This document shows positions 49,370 through 57,504 of a stretch of 58,255 nt of DNA, one piece after another. The stretch's first letter is position 1, and every line of letters starts with the position of its first letter. The DNA comes from JAUQQI01 sp042408785. Its GTDB lineage: Bacteria > Chloroflexota > Dehalococcoidia > JAUQQI01. The notes below the pieces were generated by a model. That model ran no database searches and was not told where the DNA came from. It worked only from the letters and a program-made list of their open reading frames with translations. The translations under genes were made by a program, and so were the position numbers. The DNA lies in NCBI GenBank assembly GCA_042408785.1, contig JBHOQU010000052.1, positions 1 to 58,255 of the forward strand, written 5' to 3'.

Positions 49370-50368
49370 TCAGCGGTCCTCCAGGGCCTCCTTGAGTTTT
49401 GGGTCCCGGAGCTTGCGGAGGGCCCGGCTTTCGATCTGACGGGCCCGCTCCCGGGTGGTGTTGAGCACCCGGCTCACCTCCTCCAGGGTCATTCCCCCGC
49501 CGCCGTCCAGGCCGTAGCGGAGGCGGAGCACCAGCTGTTCCCGGGGCCCAAGCTGGGTTAAAACGGCCTCCAGCTGCTGGCGCAGGAAGGTATTGGCCAT
49601 GGCATCCACCGGCTCCACACTGTTCGGGTCCTGAATCACATCGGCCAGGGTGGCGCCCTCATCGTCGCCCATCTGGGCCTCGAGAGACACCGGCTGGCTC
49701 ATGGCCTGCACCAGCTCGTCGACCCGCTCGGTGGGGAGGTCGAGGGCCTCGGCCACCTCCAGATTGCTGGGCTCCCGGCCCAGGAGCTGGGAGAGCTCCA
49801 GCCGTTTGCGCCGAAGCCGACTGACATCCTCAACCACGTGGATGGGCAGCCGGATGGTGCGCCCCTGGTCCGCCAGGGCCCGGCTTATCGCCTGCCGGAC
49901 CCACCAGGTGGCATAGGTACTGAACTTGAAGCCCCGCCGGTAGTCGAACTTCTCAACGGCCCGGGCGAGGCCGATGGTGCCCTCCTGAATGAGGTCAAGA
50001 AGGGGCAGGCCGTGGCCGACGTAGCGCTTGGCGATGCTTACCACCAGCCGCAGGTTGGCCTCCAGGAGCCGGCGGCGGGCCTCGGCGCCGCGGGCCACCG
50101 CCTGCTCAAGTTCCGCCCTTTCCTCCGGTTCGAACCGGCCCGAAGCCAGCCTCTGCTCCGCCTCCTGGGCAGCGCTGATGAGGCGGCCGAGGTGCTGCTC
50201 CTCTTCGGGAGTCAGTAGCTTGAGGCGGGAGATATCCCGCAGGTAAGCGCCGACGATGTCTAATGGCTCGTCGCCGACGTCTTCTTCCAAGGCTTTAATC
50301 TGCACCGTGTCGGCCTCGGATTCGTCCCGGTCGAAGGCCGGCGACTCTTTCGTCCCCCTCCCGGTCAC
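49370..50368 (-). CDS. RNA polymerase sigma factor, RpoD/SigA family (region 1.1 absent)
   Basis: 332 aa. Region 1.2 is PLDIVGAYLRDISRLKLLTPEEE. Region 2 has NLRLVVSIAKRYVGHGLPLLDLIQEG and KFSTYATWWVRQAISRAL (-10 recognition). Region 3 is LPIHVVEDVSRLRRKR. Region 4 has QLVLRLRYGLDGG and TLEEVSRVLNTTRERARQIESRALRKLR (-35 helix-turn-helix). It lacks the acidic 1.1 region of long RpoD, so it may be the primary factor of a small genome or a group 2 factor. The GTG start follows GGGAGG. Confidence 0.92.
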   Translation of the reverse strand: MTGRGTKESPAFDRDESEADTVQIKALEEDVGDEPLDIVGAYLRDISRLKLLTPEEEQHLGRLISAAQEAEQRLASGRFEPEERAELEQAVARGAEARRRLLEANLRLVVSIAKRYVGHGLPLLDLIQEGTIGLARAVEKFDYRRGFKFSTYATWWVRQAISRALADQGRTIRLPIHVVEDVSRLRRKRLELSQLLGREPSNLEVAEALDLPTERVDELVQAMSQPVSLEAQMGDDEGATLADVIQDPNSVEPVDAMANTFLRQQLEAVLTQLGPREQLVLRLRYGLDGGGGMTLEEVSRVLNTTRERARQIESRALRKLRDPKLKEALEDR

Positions 50369-50385
50369 CGGGTGCCACCTCCCTC

Positions 50386-50415
50386 TTGACTTTATAAGCG
50401 CGCAGCATTTATCAT
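50386..50415 (+). promoter_or_regulatory. Promoter of tRNA-Val
   Basis: TTGACT at 50386-50391, 18 bp, then TATCAT at 50410-50415; the tRNA begins 13 nt later. It overlaps, on the other strand, the TATAAA that probably serves the sigma factor gene. Confidence 0.5.
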
Positions 50416-50427
50416 CTTCTCTGGAGC

Positions 50428-50501
50428 GGGCGGCTAGCTCAGCCGGTTAGAGCGCAGCGTTGACATCGCTGAGGTCAGAGGTTCGAGTCCTCTGCCGCCC
50501 A
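50428..50501 (+). tRNA. tRNA-Val (anticodon GAC)
   Basis: The 7-bp acceptor stem GGGCGGC/GCCGCCC is perfect, with discriminator A at 50501. The anticodon stem CAGCG/CGCTG closes the loop TTGACAT, so the anticodon is GAC at 50462-50464 (valine, reading GTC/GTT). The T arm contains GGTTCGAGTCC. The bases after the discriminator are CCC, so the 3' CCA is not encoded and must be added. Confidence 0.95.
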
Positions 50502-50502
50502 C

Positions 50503-50524
50503 CCTGCCGGCAGGCAGGTCTTTT
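50503..50524 (+). terminator. Terminator after tRNA-Val
   Basis: CCTGCC-GGCA-GGCAGG forms a 6-bp stem with a tetraloop starting 2 nt after the tRNA; TCTTTT follows. This is a compact intrinsic terminator. Confidence 0.7.
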
Positions 50525-50539
50525 AATTATACACGGCTG

Positions 50540-50791
50540 TCAAAGGCTGCGAAGAGGACGAGTAGCCGGCGGGACGGCTCCAGAGACGGGGTGTCCCGGG
50601 CTGTGAGCACCCCGGCCTTTACCCCGGTGAAAACCGCCTCGGAGCCGCCGACCGAAACCGTTGCGGGAGTAGGCTCGGCCGGGTGGACCCCGTTAGCGGT
50701 CCCGGTAAGGGCTTCCGGCCGTGGGCCGGAAGAACTTGGGTGGAACCGCGGGCATCGCCTCTCGCCCCAAGGGCAGAGGCGAATTTTTTTT
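50540..50791 (+). promoter_or_regulatory. T-box riboswitch leader of thrS
   Basis: Stem I opens with GAGG (50554-50557) pairing with CCTC (50637-50640). AGTA at 50561-50564 and GAA before ACC form the specifier loop; the specifier codon is probably ACC (50633-50635), threonine. CAGAGA and CTGTGAGC are the conserved distal elements of Stem I. GGGTGGAACCGCGG at 50738-50751 is the T-box antiterminator sequence. TCGCCTCT/AGAGGCGA plus eight T (50755-50791) is the terminator. Uncharged tRNA-Thr would stabilise the antiterminator and switch on thrS. Confidence 0.93.
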
Positions 50792-50807
50792 AGGGAGGTG
50801 TAACCCT

Positions 50808-52553
50808 ATGGGCGAAATGACGGGGGAAATCAAACTAAAATCGCCGCTGGATCCCCTGCGGCATTCGGCCGCCCACGTGATGGCCGATGCGGTCCTGGAG
50901 CTTTTTCCGGAGGCCAAACTCGCCATCGGCCCGCCCATTGAGGACGGCTTTTACTACGACTTCGACCTGCCCCGTCCCCTGACTCCAGAGGACCTGAGCC
51001 GGATTGAGGCCAGGATGCGGGAGATCATCGCCGGCGACTACCCCTTCATCCGGGAGGAAATTTCGAAGGAGGAGGCCCGCCGCCTCTTTGCCGACCAGCC
51101 GTATAAGCTGGAGATCCTGGATGAGATCCCGGATGAGAAGGTGAGCATCTACCGCCACGGGAAATTCGTGGACCTCTGCCGCGGGCCCCACGTGGAGTCC
51201 ACCGGGAAGATCCGGGCCTTTAAGCTTTTAAGCGTGGCCGGGGCCTACTGGCGGGGCGACGAACGCCGGCCGATGCTCCAGCGCATCTATGGGACGGCCT
51301 TCGAGACCGAAGAGGAGCTTCAGGCCTACCTTAAGCGGCTGGAGGAGGCCGCACGCCGGGACCACCGGCGGCTCGGGCGGGAGCTGGACCTTTTCAGCAT
51401 CCACCACGAGGAGGTCGGCAGCGGCCTGATTCTCTGGCATCCGAAGGGAGGCCGGGTCAGGGAGCTGGTTGAGGACCTCTGGCGGCGCCTGCACCGGGAG
51501 GCCGGCTACGAGCTGGTCTACACGCCCCACATCGGCCGGGCCCGGCTCTGGGAGGTAAGCGGTCACCTGGAGACTTACCGGGAGAACATGTATGACCCCA
51601 TCGAGGTGGAGGGGCAGAAATACTACTTAAAACCGATGAACTGCCCCTTCCACATTTACATTTACAAGAGCCGGGTAAGGTCCTACCGGGAGCTTCCCAT
51701 TCGGCTGGGGGAGCTGGGAACGGTCTACCGCTACGAGCGGTCCGGGGTGCTGCACGGGCTTCTGCGGGTCCGGGGGTTTACCCAGGACGACGCCCACATC
51801 TTCTGCCGGCCCGACCAGATCGAGGCGGAAATAATCGGGGTGCTCGACCTCAACTTCCGCCTCTGGGAGGCCTTCGGCTTCAAGGAGTTCGAGGTTTACC
51901 TGGCGACCCGGCCCGAAAAGTTCGTGGGTAGGGTCGAAGATTGGGACCGGGCTACCGAGGCCCTCAAACAGGCCCTCCGGGACCGGGGCCTCGATTTCAA
52001 GATTGACGAGGGCGGCGGGGCCTTCTACGGGCCAAAGGTGGACATCTGGTTCCGGGATGCCATCGGCCGGGCCTGGCAGTGCACCACCGTCCAGCTGGAC
52101 TTCAACCTGCCGGAACGGTTCGACCTGAAATACACCGGCCCCGACGGCCGGGAACACCGCCCCCTCATGGTCCACCGGGCCCTTCTGGGTTCGATGGAGC
52201 GCTTCTTTGGAATCCTCATCGAGCACTACGCCGGGGCATTCCCCGTCTGGCTGGCCCCGGTTCAGGCGGTGATAATCCCGATAACGGACCGCCACCTGGA
52301 GTATGCCTACCAGGTGGAGGCGCGGCTCCGGGCGGCCGGGATTCGGGTGGACACCGACGACCGGCCGGACCGAATGAACCAGAAAATCCGGGATGCCCAG
52401 CTCCAGAAGGTGCCCTACATGCTCATCGTCGGCGACCGGGAGGTCGAGTCGGGAACGGTGGCCGTGCGCCTTCGGAGCGGGGAGGACCTGGGGCCAATTC
52501 CCGTCGACGAGTTCATCAGCCGGGTTCGGACCGAGGTCACCCGCTACGGTTAG
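50808..52553 (+). CDS. thrS: Threonyl-tRNA synthetase, no TGS domain
   Basis: 581 aa. The N terminus runs only ~18 residues before LRHSAAHVMADAVLELFPEAKLAIGPP, the start of the editing domain, so the usual ~60-residue TGS domain is missing. HGKFVDLCRGPHVESTG (editing), MNCPFHIYIYKSRVRSYRELP (class II motif 2 region), GRAWQCTTVQLDFNLPERF and MVHRALLGSMERFFGILIEHYAGAFPVWLAP (motif 3) are intact, followed by the anticodon-binding domain. GGGAGG at 50793-50798 places the start at ATG 50808. Regulation is by the T-box upstream. Confidence 0.97.
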   Translation: MGEMTGEIKLKSPLDPLRHSAAHVMADAVLELFPEAKLAIGPPIEDGFYYDFDLPRPLTPEDLSRIEARMREIIAGDYPFIREEISKEEARRLFADQPYKLEILDEIPDEKVSIYRHGKFVDLCRGPHVESTGKIRAFKLLSVAGAYWRGDERRPMLQRIYGTAFETEEELQAYLKRLEEAARRDHRRLGRELDLFSIHHEEVGSGLILWHPKGGRVRELVEDLWRRLHREAGYELVYTPHIGRARLWEVSGHLETYRENMYDPIEVEGQKYYLKPMNCPFHIYIYKSRVRSYRELPIRLGELGTVYRYERSGVLHGLLRVRGFTQDDAHIFCRPDQIEAEIIGVLDLNFRLWEAFGFKEFEVYLATRPEKFVGRVEDWDRATEALKQALRDRGLDFKIDEGGGAFYGPKVDIWFRDAIGRAWQCTTVQLDFNLPERFDLKYTGPDGREHRPLMVHRALLGSMERFFGILIEHYAGAFPVWLAPVQAVIIPITDRHLEYAYQVEARLRAAGIRVDTDDRPDRMNQKIRDAQLQKVPYMLIVGDREVESGTVAVRLRSGEDLGPIPVDEFISRVRTEVTRYG

Positions 52554-52616
52554 ACCGGGGGGCCGACCCCGGCGGAACGGGGCTACGGCCGGAGAACTTA
52601 AGTCAGCGACCGGACC

Positions 52617-52808
52617 CTACGTTCGGCCGCGTTGAGGAACTAAAAGCCAGTTCGCCCCGTGCCGGCCGGCAGGGCACGGTGGGAAACGCTCACCCTCGTC
52701 CAGGGTGATGGTCTGCTCGGGGTGCTGCTCGCAGCGGTATTCGCCGCTCTTAGGGGCAACCTGCCCGGTATGGCCGCCGATCTGGCTTCGGGTCTCGTGC
52801 TCCGGCAT
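52617..52808 (-). CDS. Small zinc-ribbon-like protein of unknown function
   Basis: 63 aa. TGQVAPKSGEYRCEQHPEQTIT followed by LDEGERFPPCPAGRHGANWLL resembles short proteins with a 'tGxyrC...itl.eGerFPpC...H..W' pattern, likely one structural zinc site from Cys and His. The ATG at 52808 is preceded by a strong GGAGGGG/GAGG ribosome site, which supports a real gene. It is convergent to thrS. Role unknown. Confidence 0.6.
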   Translation of the reverse strand: MPEHETRSQIGGHTGQVAPKSGEYRCEQHPEQTITLDEGERFPPCPAGRHGANWLLVPQRGRT

Positions 52809-52905
52809 CCTCTTCCCCTCCCATCAGGGTGTTACGGAACCGTGGCCGTAACCCCGTTCCCCGGGGCCGGCACCTTCAGCTTATCTGTCCCTGGGCGCGG
52901 ACAGG

Positions 52906-52947
52906 TAAAAATTGGGTAAAAGCCCGACCAGAATTTGGTAAATCTGG
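52906..52947. other. AT-rich motif cluster with a palindrome, function unknown
   Basis: Three GGTAAA-type repeats occur (AGGTAAAA, GGGTAAAA, TGGTAAAT). The last lies inside CCAGAATTTGGTAAATCTGG (52928-52947), a near-perfect inverted repeat. The segment lies between the zinc-ribbon gene start and the methyltransferase end and may be an operator or promoter for the former. No gene is present in 52809-52983. Confidence 0.35.
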
Positions 52948-52983
52948 GGAATTGCCGGCCGTGCGCCCCGGCCGCAGGGCCGG

Positions 52984-53742
52984 CTATGGTCGCGGGCTGT
53001 TGGCCGCGGCCTTGACGAAGACCACGAAGTGGGAGAGCCCGAACCGGTGGGCCGGGGTCCGCTCCAAGGCGTAAAGGACAAGGCGAAGCAGACCGGCCAG
53101 CACCCCGCTTCGCCGGGCCAGCTTGTCGAACCCGGGGAAAACCCCCCGGTGGGTGACGACCCGGCCGGGCAGGCCGGCCAGCAGCCGCCGGAGCTGGCCC
53201 CGGGTATAAACCCGGACGTGTGGTGCCAGGCGGTTTCGAAGGGGGTCCGGCAGGTAGTTAACGAAGGGAAAGTTGCCGAAACGGTATTTGCCCCGCCAGA
53301 AAATGCCGTGGGTCTCGAAGGGCCACAGCCGGTTCGGTGCGAAGATTACCAGCCGGCCCCCGGGCCGCAGCACGCGCCAGGCCTCGGTCAGAACCTGCCG
53401 GTCGTCGTCCACGTGCTCCAGCACCTCGTGCAGTAGGACCAGGTCAAAGGTCTCGGCCTTGAAGGGGAGGTGCTCTCCGACCCCCTGGACCACGGCCGGC
53501 ACGATTCGGCCGGCCAGTACCGCCCGCTCCCGGTCTACTTCGACCCCGAAGACGTAGGGGGTAACTTTCTGAAAACGGCCGAGAAAGGCCCCGACGCCGC
53601 AGCCGACATCCAGGACCCAGGCGCCCGCCAGGGGGAGGTCCTCGGCAACCAGCCTGAATCGGCGCTCCTGCCCGAAGCCCCAAACGTAGGATGGGTGTCC
53701 GAGTCTGATGGCCCGGTCCTCGGCGGTTCCCATGGGCTGCAC
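52984..53742 (-). CDS. Class I SAM-dependent methyltransferase
   Basis: 252 aa. WVLDVGCGVGAFLGRFQ (motif I), VFGVEVDRERAVLAGRIVP, FDLVLLHEVLEHVDDDRQVLTEAWRVLRPGGRLV are the standard UbiE/Methyltransf_11 blocks; the acceptor is unknown. GTG 53742 lies 5 nt after a TATTAG box, consistent with a leaderless message; ATG 53733 is the alternative. A GC-rich inverted repeat (52954-52984) follows the stop. Confidence 0.85.
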   Translation of the reverse strand: MQPMGTAEDRAIRLGHPSYVWGFGQERRFRLVAEDLPLAGAWVLDVGCGVGAFLGRFQKVTPYVFGVEVDRERAVLAGRIVPAVVQGVGEHLPFKAETFDLVLLHEVLEHVDDDRQVLTEAWRVLRPGGRLVIFAPNRLWPFETHGIFWRGKYRFGNFPFVNYLPDPLRNRLAPHVRVYTRGQLRRLLAGLPGRVVTHRGVFPGFDKLARRSGVLAGLLRLVLYALERTPAHRFGLSHFVVFVKAAANSPRP

Positions 53743-53822
53743 CGGCTCTAATATTGGCCCGGCAGACCTGCCGGTGTCAACCCGTTGCGGCCGCGGACCG
53801 CCGTGCCATAGACTGATGCGGG

Positions 53823-54587
53823 ATGGCAGTTTACCCTTCGCTGCGGGGCCGGACTGCCCTGGTCACCGGGGCCGGGCGGGGCATCGGGCGGGCCATCGCC
53901 CTGGCCCTGGCCCAGCAGGGGGTCCGGGTTGGGGTCCATTACCACCGGTCGGAGGCCGGGGCCCGGGAGGTGGCCGCGGCCATCCGGGAGCTGGGGGGTG
54001 AGGCGGAGCTATTCCGGGCCGACCTGGCCGACCGCACCCAGATCGAGGGCCTGTTTGCCGCCCTGGCCGGCTGCTTCGGGGGGCTGGACATCCTGGTAAA
54101 CAACGCCGCCGTCTTTACCCGAACCCCGGCCCTGGAGCTCTCCGCCGAGGAGTGGGGACATGTCCTCGCCATCAACCTTTCGGCCGTCTTTTACTGCTGT
54201 CAGGCGGCTGCCCGGCTGATGCTGGCTCGGCCGGAGGGCGGCGTCATTGTCAACCTGGCTTCTGGCGGCGGCCTTCATCCGCGGCCCGGCTACGAGGCCT
54301 CGGCCGCCTACGGGGCGGCCAAGGCCGGGGTGATAATGCTTACCCGGCGGCTGGCCCTGGAGTGGGCCCCGAAGGTGCGGGTAAATGCGGTGGCCCCGGG
54401 GATAATCGATTCCAAGCCCACCTCCATGTCGGCCGAGGTGCGGGACCGGTTTGCCCGGCTGATCCCCCTGGGCCGGGTGGGCACTCCCGAGGAGGTGGCG
54501 GCGGCAGTCCTCTTTCTGGTCAGCGACGAGGCCCGGTACATCACCGGGCAGACCCTCGTGGTGGACGGCGGCATCCTTCCTCATTGA
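53823..54587 (+). CDS. SDR-family oxidoreductase (FabG-like)
   Basis: 254 aa. LVTGAGRGIGRAIALALAQQG (TGxxxGxG), NNAAVF, LASGGG with the catalytic Ser region, and YGAAKAG (YxxxK; Tyr about residue 163) are intact; VDGGILPH ends the protein. It reduces or oxidises a carbonyl/hydroxyl with NAD(P)H; the substrate is unknown. It overlaps the following hydrolase gene by 1 nt. A TAGACT box lies 8 nt before ATG. Confidence 0.88.
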   Translation: MAVYPSLRGRTALVTGAGRGIGRAIALALAQQGVRVGVHYHRSEAGAREVAAAIRELGGEAELFRADLADRTQIEGLFAALAGCFGGLDILVNNAAVFTRTPALELSAEEWGHVLAINLSAVFYCCQAAARLMLARPEGGVIVNLASGGGLHPRPGYEASAAYGAAKAGVIMLTRRLALEWAPKVRVNAVAPGIIDSKPTSMSAEVRDRFARLIPLGRVGTPEEVAAAVLFLVSDEARYITGQTLVVDGGILPH

Positions 54588-55636
54588 TGCGGCGGCTGGG
54601 CCTTCTCCTTCTGGTTGTGGTGCTGGTCGGGGTCCTGGGCGCGGCCTGGTCCCCGGGACGGGCGGCTGTGAAAACTGCCCTGCTCCTTCCGCACCTCTTC
54701 CCCGGGAACCAGGTCCGGCCCCTGGACGTTCTGAGCCCGGCACCGGCCCGGGAGCAGCTTACGTTTCGCTACCCCTCGGCCACCGGCCGGATCGACCTAT
54801 ACCGGCGGCCGGACCCCGGCCGGTACCCCGCAGTCCTCTTTTTCCTGGGGGTGGCGCCCCTGGCCAGCCGAGACCCGCGGGTGGTGCAGGTGGCTGAGGG
54901 GCTCGCCCGAACCGGACTGGTGCTGGCCGTCCTGGAGTCGCCCCACCTCGTGGCGGAGCAGATCCTGCCGGAGGAAGTGGAGGGGCTGGTGGATGCCTTC
55001 GAGGTGGTGAGCCGCCATCCGGCGGTGGACCCGGAACGCGTCGGGTTTGCGGGCTTCTGCGTCGGGGCGGCCCTGGCCCTGCTGGCCGCATCGGATCCCC
55101 GCATCGCCGACCGGGTGGCCTTCGTCAACGCCCTGACCCCCTACTACGACGGGGAGGAGCTTCTGGCCCAGATTGCCTCCGGCCAGTTCGAAGCGGACGG
55201 CCAGGTTCTGTCGTGGAGCCCGAGCCCCCTTACCCGCAAGATTTTCGGCCACCTGCTGGAGCGGGCCCGGGCGGCCGGCGCCGGGCCGCTGGCGGACCGG
55301 CTTTCGGCCGGCCCGGACCTCCCCACCGCCCGCCGATTGGTCGCCCAGCTTCCGGAGGCGGCCCGGCGGGAGGTCGCCCTGCTCTCCCCAAAGGACAAGC
55401 TTGGGGGCATCCGGGCGCGTGTTTACATAATGCATGACCGGGATGACAACAACATCCCGGTGGCCCAGGCCCGCCGGCTGGCCCGGGAGTTTCCCTACCC
55501 CGAGCGGCTGGTTTACACCGAGTTCGAATTCTTCGAACATGTTCAGCCGACCAAGCCCGTCGACCCCATCACCTTCGGGCGGGAGTTAGGGAAGTTTTAC
55601 GCCCACGTTTACCGGGTTCTGGCCCCGGTCTGGTAA
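54587..55636 (+). CDS. Exported or membrane-anchored dienelactone hydrolase-like protein
   Basis: 349 aa. The first ~25 residues are a signal/anchor helix (LLLLVVVLVGVLGAA). The alpha/beta hydrolase core has VGFAGFCVGAALALLAA, where the nucleophile elbow GFCVG carries Cys, as in dienelactone hydrolases. MHDRDDNNIPVAQA supplies Asp and EFFEHVQP the His. It starts at ATG overlapping the SDR stop. Substrate unknown. Confidence 0.8.
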   Translation: MRRLGLLLLVVVLVGVLGAAWSPGRAAVKTALLLPHLFPGNQVRPLDVLSPAPAREQLTFRYPSATGRIDLYRRPDPGRYPAVLFFLGVAPLASRDPRVVQVAEGLARTGLVLAVLESPHLVAEQILPEEVEGLVDAFEVVSRHPAVDPERVGFAGFCVGAALALLAASDPRIADRVAFVNALTPYYDGEELLAQIASGQFEADGQVLSWSPSPLTRKIFGHLLERARAAGAGPLADRLSAGPDLPTARRLVAQLPEAARREVALLSPKDKLGGIRARVYIMHDRDDNNIPVAQARRLAREFPYPERLVYTEFEFFEHVQPTKPVDPITFGRELGKFYAHVYRVLAPVW

Positions 55637-55666
55637 ACTTACCGGGGTGAGAGCCTAGGCTATAAG
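55631..55666 (+). promoter_or_regulatory. Candidate promoter of the 55682 hydrolase-smpB pair
   Basis: TGGTAAACT at 55631-55639 (extended -10 like) and TATAAG at 55661-55666 lie upstream of ATG 55682, which has GGGGAG. Which one is used cannot be told. Confidence 0.35.
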
Positions 55667-55681
55667 TTCGGGGAGCCAGCC

Positions 55682-56464
55682 ATGTTTGTCGAAGCAAACG
55701 GCATCCGCTGCTTTTATGAGCTCGAAGGTGCAGGCGACCAGGTTGTCGCCCTCATTCACGCCCTGGGCACGAACCACCGGATGTGGGACCGGCAGGTGGA
55801 GGTGCTCAGGCCCCACTTTCGGGTCCTCCGGTATGACGTCCGGGGCCACGGCCAGACCGACAAGCCGCCGGGACCGTACTCCCTGGAGCTTTTCGCCCAG
55901 GACCTGGCGGCGCTGCTCGATGCCCTTGGGATTCCGGCCGCCCATCTGGTGGGGCTCTCTATGGGCGGAATGATTGCCCAGACCTTTGCCCTGAGCTATC
56001 CGGAGCGGGTGAAATCCCTGGTCCTGGCCGACACCTCCAGCCGGTATCCGCCCGAAAACCGCCAGCAGTTCGAGGAGCGGGCCCGGATTGCCGAGACCCA
56101 GGGGATGGGGCCCCTGGTGGAGCCCACCCTGGAGCGCTGGTTCAGCCCGGAGTTTCACCGGACCCACCCCGAGGTGGTGGACAGGTACCGGCAGATGCTG
56201 CTGGCAAACGATCCGAGGGCCTGGGCGGCCGCGGCCCGGGCCATCGGCCAGCTCGACCTCACCTCCCGCCTCGGTTCGGTGAAAGTTCCCACCCTGGTAA
56301 TCGTCGGGGAAGACGACCCCGGAACGCCCCCGGCGATGGCGAAGGAAATTGCGGCCAACATTCCCGGCGCCCGGCTGGAGATTCTGCCGGGCCGCCACAT
56401 GACCCAGGAGGAGTCGGCCGAGGCTTTCAACCGGTTGCTGGTGGAGTTTTTAAAAGTTAACTGA
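55682..56464 (+). CDS. Alpha/beta hydrolase (3-oxoadipate enol-lactonase-like)
   Basis: 260 aa. IHALGTNHRMWDRQVEVL, DVRGHGQTDKPPGPYS, the nucleophile elbow GLSMGGMIAQTFAL (Ser), GEDDPGTPPAMA (Asp) and LPGRHMTQEE (His) make a complete triad. It resembles PcaD, but no aromatic-degradation genes are near. The stop overlaps smpB by one base, so both may be co-transcribed. Confidence 0.88.
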   Translation: MFVEANGIRCFYELEGAGDQVVALIHALGTNHRMWDRQVEVLRPHFRVLRYDVRGHGQTDKPPGPYSLELFAQDLAALLDALGIPAAHLVGLSMGGMIAQTFALSYPERVKSLVLADTSSRYPPENRQQFEERARIAETQGMGPLVEPTLERWFSPEFHRTHPEVVDRYRQMLLANDPRAWAAAARAIGQLDLTSRLGSVKVPTLVIVGEDDPGTPPAMAKEIAANIPGARLEILPGRHMTQEESAEAFNRLLVEFLKVN

Positions 56465-56931
56465 TGGCGAAGAAGACGGGTATTGGCCGGGTTTTCGCCG
56501 TCAACCGGCGGGCCCACTACGACTACGACATCGAGGAAACCTTTGAGGCGGGCCTCGTCCTCCTGGGGAGCGAGGCGAAGTCGATCCGGGAGGGCCGGGT
56601 AAACCTGCGGGAGGCGTTTGTGCGGCCCGTGGACGGGGAGCTCTACCTCTGGAATGCCCACATTTCCCCCTGGCAGCCCGCGGGTCCCTTCGGGCACGAA
56701 CCCGAGCGGCCGCGCAAGCTGCTCCTTCACCGGGATGAGATTGCCTATATCGTCGGCAAGCTGGCCCAGAAGGGCTACACCTGCGTCCCCCTGCGGCTTT
56801 ATGAGAAGGACAACAAGATAAAGGTCGAAATCGGACTGGGCCGGGGCAAAAAGGCCTACGACAAGCGGCGGGACGAGGCCGAGCGGGAGGCGAAGCGGCG
56901 CATCCAGGAGGCCCTTAAGCGTCAGGTCTGA
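56464..56931 (+). CDS. smpB: SsrA-binding protein SmpB
   Basis: 155 aa. NRRAHYDYDIEETFEAGLVLLGSEAKSIREGRVNL and KGYTCVPLRLYEKDNKIKVEIGLGRGKKAYDKR are characteristic. It binds tmRNA for rescue of stalled ribosomes. The C-terminal basic tail RDEAEREAKRRIQEALKRQ is present. No tmRNA gene is recognisable in the window. Confidence 0.97.
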   Translation: MAKKTGIGRVFAVNRRAHYDYDIEETFEAGLVLLGSEAKSIREGRVNLREAFVRPVDGELYLWNAHISPWQPAGPFGHEPERPRKLLLHRDEIAYIVGKLAQKGYTCVPLRLYEKDNKIKVEIGLGRGKKAYDKRRDEAEREAKRRIQEALKRQV

Positions 56932-56942
56932 GGCTGTCCGGG

Positions 56943-57446
56943 TTAACCGTTCGGAAGGTCCGGCCCTTCCAGGTTCAGGGAATTGATAAATTCCCGGAAA
57001 ATGGCCAGCGACTCGTCGTCGGCGGGCGGAGCCGGCCGGGCCGAGCCGATGCACGAAAGGACCCAGCCGGCTTTGGCCAGGACGTCTTCAGCGACCATAA
57101 TGGGACAGCCAGACCTGACGGCCAGGGCGATGCCGTCGCTGGGCCGGCACCCGACCTCCACCCACCGCCCCTTCCAGTAAATGCACAGGTAGGCCTGGCA
57201 CACGCCCCCGGCGAGGGTCCGGATTTCGACCTGGGTGAGAACGGCGTCGAAGTTTTTGAGCAGGGCCAGAATGAGGTCGTGGGGTTGGGGCCAGGGGTCC
57301 CGGCGGAGGGCCGTCTTTATGGCCCTGGCCTCGGCAAACCCGATCGCGATGGGGAACCTGGCGTGGCCGCCTTTCTCCTTTAGAGTGACTACGTAACCTG
57401 TACCCTCTAATGTAGTTCCGACTCCCGCCACCACCATTTCCACCAT
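56943..57446 (-). CDS. Bifunctional nuclease family protein (DUF151)
   Basis: 167 aa. LKEKGGHARFPIAIGFAEARAIKTAL, RPLPHDL-like PWPQPHDLILALLKNF and SDGIALAVRSGCPIMVAEDVLAKAG match the BFN_dom (PF02577) family; the C-terminal UVR-like tail is absent. Substrate unknown. The ATG follows GGAGGTG. Confidence 0.88.
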   Translation of the reverse strand: MVEMVVAGVGTTLEGTGYVVTLKEKGGHARFPIAIGFAEARAIKTALRRDPWPQPHDLILALLKNFDAVLTQVEIRTLAGGVCQAYLCIYWKGRWVEVGCRPSDGIALAVRSGCPIMVAEDVLAKAGWVLSCIGSARPAPPADDESLAIFREFINSLNLEGPDLPNG

Positions 57447-57504
57447 AAATCGAACACCTCCCCTTGCCCGGCCCCGCCGTCCGGGGCGGGCGAACGGGCG
57501 GGCT

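Noticed and set aside
54152..54586. In-frame upstream extension of the dienelactone hydrolase-like gene
   Set aside because: It overlaps the SDR coding sequence out of frame; the signal-like N terminus starts at 54587.
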